The translations under genes and the position numbers were made by a program. Of a stretch of DNA of 64,000 nucleotides, positions 24,384-33,572 are shown in pieces. Source of the DNA: Batillaria attramentaria (Eukaryota; Mollusca; Gastropoda; Batillariidae). Numbering within the stretch: the first letter of the stretch is position 1; each line of letters begins with the position of its first letter. The stretch is taken from NCBI GenBank assembly GCA_018292915.2, contig JACVVK020000496.1, forward strand, positions 124,001 through 188,000, in the 5' to 3' direction. The notes under the pieces were generated by a model. That model was not told the DNA's origin. It saw only the letters and a list, made by a program, of their open reading frames with translations, and searched no databases.

Positions 24384-27300
24384 GGAAAATTAGTCGTTAT
24401 TGTCCTTTCCCATCACGCATCGCGAAACAGGGAGACCCGGCAGAAAACACTTACAAGACAGATTACATCACTGGCCAAGGAGCTATTAGGTGTCTTTTAA
24501 AGTCACGCACGTGGCACAACCAGTGTTCCGAGACTATCCAGTGTCATGATCTCTCGTAATAATATCATGATAACACAACAGGAAATGTGGTTTGTAGGAC
24601 GTATGACGTGCATAAGACCACAGCATGTGTCGGGTACATGAATGCCCCTGCGGGAACACGAGTGCCCCGGTGTGCATATAATGCTATCAAATGACCTTGC
24701 ATGTACATGAATGCACATTTTCTGTACGCGCTATCATGATAATAAGGACAAAACCCCTGAAGACAAAATGAAGTGTGGTTGGATGGACAAATGGCATGCC
24801 CAAAACACAGTATGTGTCAGGTACATGAATGCCCCTGCGGAAACACGAGTGCCCCTGCATAAGGTATGACAGTGCTCCTGCGTGCATATAATGCTTACAA
24901 GGGGCCCTGCATGCACATGAATGCTTTGTTTATGAATTGAACAACACGAGAAAGCATCAGTGGTGAGGGATCGCGACAGTATTAAAATGAAATGGGCTTG
25001 GAACATTTAATTCCTGCAAAACCGTGCGACTAGGCAAGGTTTGCCATGCCCGGGGCAGGTTTTAGTACGACATGCCAGTACTGCATCTCCGTAGTACTGT
25101 CATGGCCTATTACGATGGTTTCTCATGTTGTTGAGTTGATTTACTACAACGCGTACGGTGGAGGAACGTCGGAATGACATAGCAGAGTAACGATAAACGA
25201 GCGCCTGCACAAACGATCGAACGAACCGAGCTGGTGAGAGAAAGAAGGATCGCACAAACCCATGACGCGTTTGACGTCATAGCTTCGTGGGGGTGCTCCA
25301 ATGCCCCTGGAAACAAACACCACCTTTTTCACGAATTGAGACTTTATTTAAAGGCTACCTTGACCTGTATCTTTACTCTACACATGTTGACCTCAGCAGC
25401 CAGTCAACCATTTGCTTTAGAGTCAGTGTAAACTGTTAAGTGATGACGAATACGACCACTTTTTCAGCGGGTGTGTGGGTGTGTGGGTGCTCCAGACGTG
25501 AGAACGGCCGTGGCGCTGTGTGTGTGTAGTGACGTCATGTCTGACCGCACCACGCCCTGGCACGTGGACGCCGCTGTACTCGGGAAACTGGACAGTTGGT
25601 GGACACAGCGCGTGGCGTGTAGAACGGACCCCACAATGTCACGTGATCTGTATGAAACACTCGTCAGCAGGTGAGGAAGCCTATCATACAATATTCCAGG
25701 CGTTAGTTAGTTTGTGCTGAAGCAGGAAACGTGAAGTTAGTTGACTGTACAAAGTATATACGTGTTTGAATACAGATTACTTTCATTGTACAGTTACAAG
25801 TAGTAGTAGTAGCAGTAGCAGCAGCAGTAGCAGTAGCAGTAGTAGTAGTGGTAGTAGTAGTAGTAGCAGTAGCAGTAGCAGCAGCAGTAGTAGTAGTAGT
25901 AGCAGTAGTAGTAGTAGTAATAATAATACTAATAGCAGCAGCAGCAGCAGCAGCATTCATCCAAAATAGGATAATGTCCCTTATAGTTTTTCTCGCAATT
26001 CATACAACAACAACAACAACAACAACAACAACAGTATTTTGTCGATACGGGGCATATGAGTGCACAACGCTTCATACCTTAAAAATTATTATTATTATAA
26101 TTATCATTATTACCGTGCATATTATTATTATTATTTTTTTTTTTTTTTTTTTTGCTGCCACAACTCTTTGCCGACTCCAGTGGTGTTCCTCCCTGGTAAT
26201 GGGTGGAATCCATGGAGGGCTCGGAAGCTGGGGCAATTTTTTTTATTATTAAGCATGATGATGGAGATGAGGATGATGGTAAGATGATGCTATGGAGGTC
26301 CATGTGGTTTGGGACTGCGGGACAGGGCCGCATGCTACGCTTCCTGTCATAAATATCCCGGCATTAACCAGGCCCGGGAACTACGGCACCTGCATCATAA
26401 GACGTGTCATACCAAGGGAAGCACCCCCAAAGTCGCACCCGTGAAGTGGGTGAAGCTCGGCTGTGTGGCAACAGCCTCCCCATTGGGCCCATAGCACACC
26501 CGCTCAGGGTAGGAGCCGACCTAGGTAAGAAAAATCCTGCTTGCCTCGGCTGGGACTCGAACCCGGGTCTCCCGGTCCATAGTCCGAAGTGCTAACCACT
26601 ACACTACGGGGGCCGGTATTATTATTATTGTTGTTTTGTTACTATGCATTACAATCTTTCATATACATGCACAGTGTAGTTCTTTTCGTTACAAACATTT
26701 ATAAAAAATATTTCATTTTTGTTTCACTGAACAAACATACTGTAAACAATTGAAATAAGTGCAATTTAAAAACAAACTGTAACAACAACAACAACACTTG
26801 TTTACCTTTTCTGTATGTTGACAGGTTTGTGGGCCCGGCAACAACAGTCCGTGTTCACTGCGTCATCCCCCCGCGCGTGGAGGTGCGGACACTGGGGGAG
26901 GCCGTGTCAGAACTCGGCCGGCGACTTGCGCTTCTCGTCCTCACCCCCGGGCAACTCGACCTGCTCACCAGATCACCAGCACACGTCTGTCTGACCGGCC
27001 CCCCGGGCACCGGCAAGACTGTAGTGCTGGTCGTGAAGGGGCTGGTCGGGGCGCGTCAGGGACATCCTGTGGTTATACTCTGTCTCTGTCCTGCCAGCCT
27101 TGCGGCGTCACTCCTGATACATCAGCAGCTGGTGATGACCCTGCAGGCAGACCCCACAACGCAACAAGCGGCCGCCGCCGTGCACTTCCTGCACTATGAC
27201 CTGTACAAGCGGCCTGGAGATGTGGAGGCGGCGCTTCAGACACTTCAGTCACTGGTGCCGACAACACGGGGACAACAGCTTCACGTGCTGATAGACGAGG

Positions 27301-29234
27301 CCGGCTTTACATACAGGTAGGTGACTACAGTACTGCACGTGTAGGTGTGACAGTTGACAAGATATAGGTAAAATGTCACGCTACACTTGTGTTACCCATA
27401 ACGTGACAGGGACGGTACGTGGACATGACAAAACATGAATCATTTTGGATCAAGTCTTCTTCACCAACAAGACGATGATGTAGAGTTTATTACTGGAGTG
27501 ATAGTGGTGTCGTCATGACAACAGTCTGTTCCTGCAGCACGTGCTGGTTTCTCAACAACAACAAAAAACCCTGTTTATTTGCGATAGTCTCCGGATATTA
27601 ATGTTATTGCTAACTTAACATACTCTTTTACACCTGTGATAATCGTTGTAGGGAGCCGGGATAGCCGACATGTAAAGCGTTGGACTTTAAATGCTCGGGT
27701 CGTGAGTTCGAATCCCGGCTGGAGCCGAATATTTGTGCTGGCATTTTTCTCGTTGCCCCGCCTTTGCTATCAACCATACGCGGTGGAAAAGGACGTTAAA
27801 CTCCAGAACATCCCCCCTCCCTCCAACCAGTGATAATCCTGAATGGGTTGGCATGTAAAGAACGACAACTGTGGTTTGGCCTTGGTGCCGCACATAACCT
27901 GGTTCTCTCCCTCACTTTACTCCATCCAAGTATTATAACAGTGGTTATGTTATCCTGTTATCAAATCTCTGTCAATGTCTAAGATTGGAGGCACACAATT
28001 TTTTTCTGTTGAGCCACACCACCATATCGTGTACGCATACGTGATGCTATCTACAGACTTCAACATGTCAAGGACCACTTGCAAATTTGGCTAAAATTCC
28101 TGGAAGATGTCCTCGCAGCACATGGTGGTTTTTCAGCTTCAGCAAGCTTTGCAGGATGCATTGTTAACCCTTTAACACTTTCACAGCAAAAAAAATTTGA
28201 ATTTTTTGTGAATTCTTAAAAATTAGACCTGTCTGTCAAGGTGGTCCTTGACTTATATTGAAGTCTGTACATCAGTTGTGACACGTGATCACGGCTGACG
28301 AAATGATTTTCGTTTTCCCTGTGAAATGAAGCGAGTATCGATGATTGGCTCCTTTCAGTGATCGACTGACCAGACAACTTGACTGTTTCCTATAAACGCT
28401 AGACAAGGTTCACAATCGAAGTTGTGAAACCATTATTTATCTCCCCTCTCGTAATGCTTGTTACTCGTACGTCTTATGTCGCCGGAAGTGTGTAGCGGGG
28501 TGTGTGTAGTGGCGGATAGCTAACATGCGCAGACACACAAACGGTTCAACTACAAGGCTTGGAGAACAGTTGTAAGCTGATCTTTTAATGGTGAAGTCGG
28601 GACCATTAGCATAACATCTTCATCATCATCATGATCACGTTCATGTTCACGTTCACTTTTACGTTCACGTTCAAGTTCAAGTTTAAGTTCAAACCCTGAA
28701 ATATAAAGTCAAGTAATCAGTGTCTAGACTAACAGTTACAACTGAACGTTTGAACAGTTACAAAATACAAATTACAAACAATCCCATGTACAATGATCAG
28801 TCTTATGACAATAAATTTGATGACAGTGTATATAAAATCATTCATAATTACAATAGTACTAAAGATACAGTTGAACATTGCTTTATTGACAACTTAGTAC
28901 ATTTGGTACAGTGGCACATACGTTATTTGTGGAACAAGAAGTTACAACAAAATCAGTTCAGGTGGTTCATGACAGCAGAACCTTTCCTGAAGCAGGCTGT
29001 GACTCGAATGGTATACAGAGCTGATACTCAGTATGCTGTATCAGTGAGTACTAGTACAGTGATTACATCTCAAGATGCAGAAAGCATGCTGTCTGTGGAG
29101 CAAAAGAAAGGCAAGACCGGTTTACTCTGTCTTTCATAAATCTACTGCCAGTCACCGTCATGCTTGAATGAATACCACTGATGTGTGATGCACATGTTTC
29201 TAGCTATGTGAGCTGTGCTGGGCTTTGTGCAATG

Positions 29235-29307
<73 letters not shown>

Positions 29308-30768
29308 GACTTATCACTTGTACTTCTTTATACACTATACTTATATGCCGCTTCAGATTCTTATCATTTAAAGTAAACTAATTAACACTAATACTAATTA
29401 ACTAATACTAACACACACTAACTATGTGACTTTCACTCTGCTACAAGTGCTGTCTATTGATCGTGATGTACATAACGATAGTGTACAGTCCCTGACAACA
29501 AGTAAACGACAGTGTTCGATACAAATGTCATGACTCTCTCCCCGTTCTCTGTAACAGGAACGCCGGCCCGGCCACACGGAGACTGGTGAGAGAACTGCTG
29601 GCAGCCTGTGGACCGCGCCTCTCTCTCTGGGCCGCTAGTGTGGACAACACCGACATCCCTACAGAACTACAGGCCGAGCCGCTCACGGTGCCCCTAAGAT
29701 CATGTCCGGCTGTTGTTAGAGAAGTGGCGAGGGGAGTCAACAGCTATAGTGACATCCACAACTACAGTGACAGCGGCACGCCTTCCCCCAGTGACGGGCC
29801 CCGGGTCATCCGGTTACGTCATGAAGGCGGGGACCACAGCGGACGATGGCCCGTGGAGTGCTGGAGATGTGGAGCGATGGTGGCGCGAGTGTTGACGGAG
29901 GACCTCCATGTGGGTGTGACGGGTATGTGTGTGTTGTGGGTGTCCTTTCAGGTACCAAGAACAGAGCATTGCATTAATTTGTATATCCAAACGTTGTATC
30001 AGTTCACACATTTTGTAATTAAATCATCAAACAGCTTCACCCCACTCGTTATCAAGTTTAACCCTTCCATCCCTTTCTTTCCCAAGGAGACAACCAACCG
30101 AGTAAACAAGTCCCCCCCCCCCCTCCCCCCTTCATCTGTTGTGAGTAAAGAAAGAAATCTTCATTACTCACTGTACGTGTTCATCATACGTGGGCACACA
30201 ACATCATTCCGTTTTCTGACCGTGCATAGTGAGTAAGGTTGATACGAGTTATGCACGTAGATATCACGTGATCAGCACGTGTTTTATGTGTTGTCGTTGT
30301 CTGACGGCAGGTGCCAACATCAACCCCACCAGTGTCGGCACAACCACCAGTCCCCCGCGTCTCCGGTACCGTGACGTCCTCGTGGTGACGCGTAGTGAAG
30401 AGCTTCGTGAGGAGACGAGAGACGTCAGAGGTCAGGTGACGTCACAAGCCTGTGGTGTGGTGCGCGGCCTTCGCTCTGCCGGCCTCCCGGTGGGAGTTAT
30501 TGGATGGAGGAGTGACGTTTTGGCCAGGTGGGAGAGAGATGTGTGTGACGTGGCGCTGGCTGACAGTGACAGAGTGACGGTGGCAGTAGGGGGAAGTGTA
30601 CAAGGTTTAGAGCGGAGGGTCGTGGTCTGGTTGCCGGGCAGGGAGCAGGAGGATGATGATGACGGGCGCACTGACGATATTGTTGAGGCGTCCGACAGAG
30701 TGTTTTTGATTTCCCGCTGCAGCACCCAGCTGGTGATAGTTGATGTCCCGCGTGATGAAAATAAATAA
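20301..30768 (+). CDS. NERD-like nuclease / SF1 helicase fusion, copy 2 (five exons)
   Basis: Exons 20301-21491, 25468-25670, 26825-27316, 29558-29922 and 30311-30768 join into a 902-residue frame with the same phases as copy 1. It has the shortest Gln-rich tract (two 12-residue units), so the nuclease (E324-I-K326) sits close to the N-terminal invariant block. Walker A and Walker B (DEAGFTY) are intact, and motif V has the usual Gln (SVQGLE). The start MSETPPASD follows GATAAAC and is matched by copy 3; a TTG five codons earlier is in frame but unlikely. Intron 1 carries a 3.5 kb foldback element, intron 2 a SINE, and intron 3 a SINE, a MITE and a TG...CA element, yet no exon is damaged. All key residues are kept, so this copy looks functional. 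The cellular role is inferred only: a nuclease-coupled nucleic-acid motor. Confidence 0.8.
21856..25310. mobile_element. Large foldback element in intron 1 of copy 2
   Basis: The ends are inverted copies over about 60 bases (CCAGGGGCATT..., then TATGACGTCAAACGCGTCAT and GGGTTTGTGC). Inside, a ~220-base module with GCATTCATGTAC and TATTATCATGATA occurs several times in direct orientation on the left (near 22890, 23140, 23700, 23920) and inverted on the right (near 24500-24930). CCTTTTTTTCACG before and CCTTTTTCACG after suggest an ~11-base target duplication. Copy 1 lacks it. CA tracts (22361-22430, 22600-22663, 24306-24380) and a C-run lie inside. No transposase is visible. Confidence 0.72.
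25468..25670 (+). CDS. Copy 2 exon 2
   Basis: 203 bases with the same phases as copy 1. It differs in two residues (VGAPDVRTAV for VSAPDVRAAV). Acceptor TTTTTCAG and donor GTGAGG are conserved. Confidence 0.77.
25798..25960. repeat. (AGT/AGC)n trinucleotide array in intron 2
   Basis: Interspersed AGT and AGC triplets run for about 160 bases. A similar array is at 47506-47640, and copy 1 has only a short one. Both strands give meaningless low-complexity frames. Confidence 0.95.
26133..26615 (-). mobile_element. Full-length tRNA-derived SINE (family B)
   Basis: Read on the minus strand, it begins GGCCCCCGTAGTGTAGTGG with an A box (TAGTGTAGTGG) and B box (GGTTCGAGTCC) of a tRNA-like head, continues through a ~370-base body, and ends in a poly-A tail (the T-run at 26133-26153). 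Copy 3 has an uninterrupted ATT-repeat site here (about 47806). The tRNA-like head is not a functional tRNA gene. Confidence 0.85.
26825..27316 (+). CDS. Copy 2 exon 3
   Basis: 492 bases with Walker A (GPPGTGKT) and Walker B (HVLIDEAGF). Compared with copy 1, the residues changed are VVVLSLH to VVILCLC, R to L after LAAS, WY to YK after HYDL, K to E, and the last codon S to Y. About four silent differences accompany about a dozen base changes that alter residues. Confidence 0.83.
27651..27829 (+). mobile_element. tRNA-derived SINE (family A) in intron 3
   Basis: The tRNA-like head GGGAGCCGGGATAGCCGA has a B box GTTCGAATCCC. The body ends with GGACGTTAAACTCC. It is flanked by the duplication GTGATAATC at 27636-27644 and 27830-27838. 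Copy 1 lacks it, and copy 3 shares it. Confidence 0.88.
28054..28267. mobile_element. Tc1/mariner-type MITE in intron 3
   Basis: The ends CAGACTTCAA... and ...TTGAAGTCTG are inverted, the similarity extends through GTCAAGGACCAC, and TA flanks both sides. Copy 1 has the empty site CTATCTACATCAG (about 12128). Non-coding, 214 bases. Confidence 0.85.
28491..29445 (+). mobile_element. TG...CA element (solo-LTR-like), intron 3 of copy 2
   Basis: The element runs TGTAGC...GCTACA between AGTG duplications (28487-28490, 29446-29449). Copy 1 shows the empty site GGAAGTGTTGTC. Inside are GTTCAC/GTTCA repeats (28640-28690), a 139-codon AT-rich frame of unknown meaning (28720-29139), and CT/GT tracts (29233-29304). 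The ends and 4-base duplication fit an LTR, but no internal retroelement genes are present. Confidence 0.7.
29558..29922 (+). CDS. Copy 2 exon 4
   Basis: 365 bases, phases 2 and 1. The motif III-like LWAA is followed by SVDNTDIPT (FVANAAIPT in copy 1). The loop after VVREVA reads RGVNSYSDIHNYSD (TGISRSPVVHNYSD in copy 1). The C-terminal HEGGDHSGRWPVECWRCG part is unchanged. Confidence 0.82.
30311..30768 (+). CDS. Copy 2 exon 5
   Basis: 458 bases to TAA. It has YRDVLVVTRSEELREE, IGWRSDVLARW, VTVAVGGSVQGLERRVVV and DRVFLISRCSTQLVIVD. The Gln of the motif V-like segment is present. The last codons AAT AAA TAA again place a poly(A) hexamer at the stop (30759-30764). Confidence 0.82.
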
Positions 30769-30888
30769 CACTGACGACACCGGCGATGTGGAGCAGACAG
30801 TGAAAAATACAGCAAACCAAACCACCACCACCACCACCACCAATAACAATAACAACAACCGCCACCAACAACAGCGTAACTCATGTGT

Positions 30889-30891
<3 letters not shown>

Positions 30892-30955
<64 letters not shown>
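30892..30955. repeat. (AG)n microsatellite
   Basis: About 31 AG units shortly after the copy 2 stop codon, at the same place as AG tracts after copies 1 and 3. Confidence 0.95.
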
Positions 30956-30956
<1 letters not shown>

Positions 30957-31468
30957 AGACTCAATCATTTTATTGTTAGGCCGTTGACCCATAACAATGA
31001 ATCCGGCGGCACTCCCACCGGGGTAGTCTGTACACAGCAGGAAATTGGCACAGCATAAGGCTTTTATACAATTCAGACACATACAAAGTAACTCCAAGTA
31101 TCAGCATTCATACCTGGAACAGGATATCAACACAGGTAATGCGCCTATAGTATATACTGTTCGCTGATTCAGCCAGACTAAGACAAACTAAATTCAAGCA
31201 TAATTATGCACCTGAAATACAGAAGTGGACATATTAAAATCTGCATCCACTTTGCCAGTATGCACATATATGCATGCTGTTTTGAGCCAGTGCCTGCTTA
31301 AATTTTAAGCACAAGTGTATGTGTGTATGTATATGTGTATGCATGTCGAAAGGGACATCCATGTGCCACATCGACAGTTCACACGATATCAGGATACTCA
31401 GCAGAAGACTGTAAAAGCAAGTATTAAAGAATATACATCTGTGTACCATTGAAACCGTCCGAGCATGC

Positions 31469-31470
<2 letters not shown>
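30957..31470 (-). mobile_element. Probable LINE 3' end fragment
   Basis: On the minus strand the segment ends in GGCCTAACAATAAAATGATT followed by GAGTCTT, like the A-rich 3' termini of LINEs, and it is absent from the matching place in units 1 and 3. No coding part is recognised, so the call rests on the terminus and on presence/absence. A GT/AG microsatellite follows (31471-31543). Confidence 0.4.
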
Positions 31471-31543
<73 letters not shown>

Positions 31544-31634
31544 TGAGTTTATTTGAGAAGCCTCAAGTCCATTCAAATTGCATAGCGTATATATATTACT
31601 AGTCTAGTAATACTGACAAGCTGTACAGTCTTGC

Positions 31635-32338
31635 CACAGACCTAAAAAAGAAGAAGAAAAAGATAGACCTGTGGCTACGTGACAGTATTAGCTTCCGGGG
31701 CATGTAGTAACAAGTCGGCTAAATATAGTAGAAAATCTTTGCCCCTTTTAAAATTTGTGTGCAGAGTAAACAATGGCAATCTGGTGCTTTTTGTTGGCTT
31801 TGTAAACAAGTTTCATGCCAGGTAATAGTAAAATTAGGGAAAAATGAGACTGGCTTGTGGACTATTTGTATTCATGCGCGGCTGGCACAGGAGCCAGCAG
31901 ACGACCGTGGAATGAGGGAGTATGTGGTCGCTGCCAACATTGCCAAAAAACGGAACATTGGAATTTGTTAAATTTCCTCTACGCATGAGTCTATGGCTGC
32001 CTGATTTTTTGTGAATTTTTTGGTCATCTCTGGTACGTAGCCTGTGACGCCGCCGCGCGCCATATTGCGAGTACCTGGAAGTGCCAGACGCTATCAGCTG
32101 TTTACATAGCGCGCATAGCATTGGCCAGACGCTATCAGCTGTTTGCATAGCGCGCATAGCATTGGTCCGCTTTATCTTACGTCACATTTCTGATGACGTC
32201 TTTCTAAAGAACTTTGTATTTCGAACGAGGCGTCCTGTACACAGAGCCTTTGAGTTCTGGTATTCGCAAGATGGCCACGATAGTGACACTCGCAAGCGTG
32301 CAGCGTGCGGCGGTGGGTCTGTCTTTTTTAGGTCTGTG
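31635..32338. mobile_element. Non-autonomous hAT-like transposon
   Basis: The ends CACAGACCTAAAAAAGA and its inverse flank 704 bases. The 8-base duplication AGTCTTGC / AGTCCTGC (31627-31634, 32339-32346) fits hAT. Unit 1 has the empty site CAGTCTTGCACAG (about 15472). A 41-44-base piece with CAGACGCTATCAGCTGTTT is duplicated in tandem inside (32085-32163). No transposase ORF. Confidence 0.82.
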
Positions 32339-32460
32339 AGTCCTGCACAGTTTGTGTACAAAGCCTCAAAGCGGCAGGCGTGTGCATTCCACTAACATGC
32401 GCTCTAAACGACCATTATTTACTTTGAATCTACGGTATTTTAAAAGAAACTGGTATCTCT

Positions 32461-32509
<49 letters not shown>

Positions 32510-33258
32510 GGTGACAAGTGTGTAAAGATGACAACGTGACTATGTAAGACACAGACTGGTCTGAATGACTTTGTTCATCATGTAGGATCCCATTGTTGTA
32601 TGAAAAACTTTGGGTCAGTGCCATCAACACTCTCGACTTCATCAAGTGTTGATTATCACTGAATCGCAACTCTGTCTGTCATGACTAACTTGTGTTCCCA
32701 TTTCCATTCACTGCATTTCTCCAAGCAGTTGTTTGTATACAGGTAGTTTTGTGTACACACCGTTTGTGTTTACTCAGATGAATTAGCGATTATTCATTGA
32801 CAAATGGTTTACACTGAGGACACAAACAACTGACTGTCTACTAGAGACGCCATTGTGGGCGTAGTGTAAGGACTAATGACAGTGACTCACAACGGATTTA
32901 GCTGTATATGGTGGGAAAACAATAGGAATGACCAGCGCTAGCTTGATGAGGGAAACATTGTAACTCTGGAACTGTTTTCCTCCCCGCATCGTCAGCTGAC
33001 AACGACAGAACAACCCGGGAAGAAAGATCAACATTTACGACAACTTGTCTGCCGTACAAACCCAAAGCAGTGATGAGTTTGTTGCGTGGTATCATTGCTG
33101 TGTAGTTGTGTACTCGGGATAACCTGAACGTGAATGTTACGGACAATGTCCAGCGCCTAAAGAATACGGACATACACAGTTGTGATGTTGTGCAGGCACT
33201 ACCGGAGAAGTGTGTGTGTTAGATTCTGCGTGTTTCCTGAAGAGTCAGTGTACAACAT
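32461..33258. other. Conserved spacer block (unit 2)
   Basis: An AG tract (32463-32506) precedes sequence closely matching 15661-16400 and 53120-54060. It is cut at 33258 by the gypsy-type LTR. No gene recognised. Confidence 0.55.
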
Positions 33259-33572
33259 TGTTGTAGAGATCGCGAAAAGTCACTGCATTTCGATGGAAAT
33301 TTCTAGACCATCCCAGAACATGCGAGTGCAGTAACGTCAGCAGATTACGTAACCTCGGAAAGATTCCGTACTTGCCAGTATGTTACAGAATGTTCTAGAT
33401 CTGACCTGTAAGTATATAAGCAGCACTGCACAGCGTTCTGGGTTCTTCCTCTTTCATGAGTTTGTTCTTGCGCATCTTCTGTTAATAAAGTATTGGAGTT
33501 CCAGCCTGTTGTATCCCGTGTCTTCTCTGCGAGTGTCCCGAGAGAGCGACATAGCAGGAGAAAAATACAACA
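33259..33572 (+). repeat. 5' LTR of the gypsy-type element
   Basis: 314 bases begin TGTTGTA and end TACAACA, a perfect 7-base inverted terminus. A TATATAAG box lies at about 33413 and an AATAAA at about 33484. Immediately downstream, TTGGCGTCGCCGACAGGATT is a plausible primer-binding region with the TGGCG start common in this superfamily. Confidence 0.82.

Noticed and set aside
28720..29139. 139-codon gene in intron 3 of copy 2
   Set aside because: It lies wholly within a TG...CA element, has no recognisable domain, and is frame-broken in the orthologous insertion at 50816-51233.
32898..33173. 91-codon minus-strand frame in the conserved spacer
   Set aside because: No domain, not preserved with equal length in the other spacers, and composition like the surrounding spacer.
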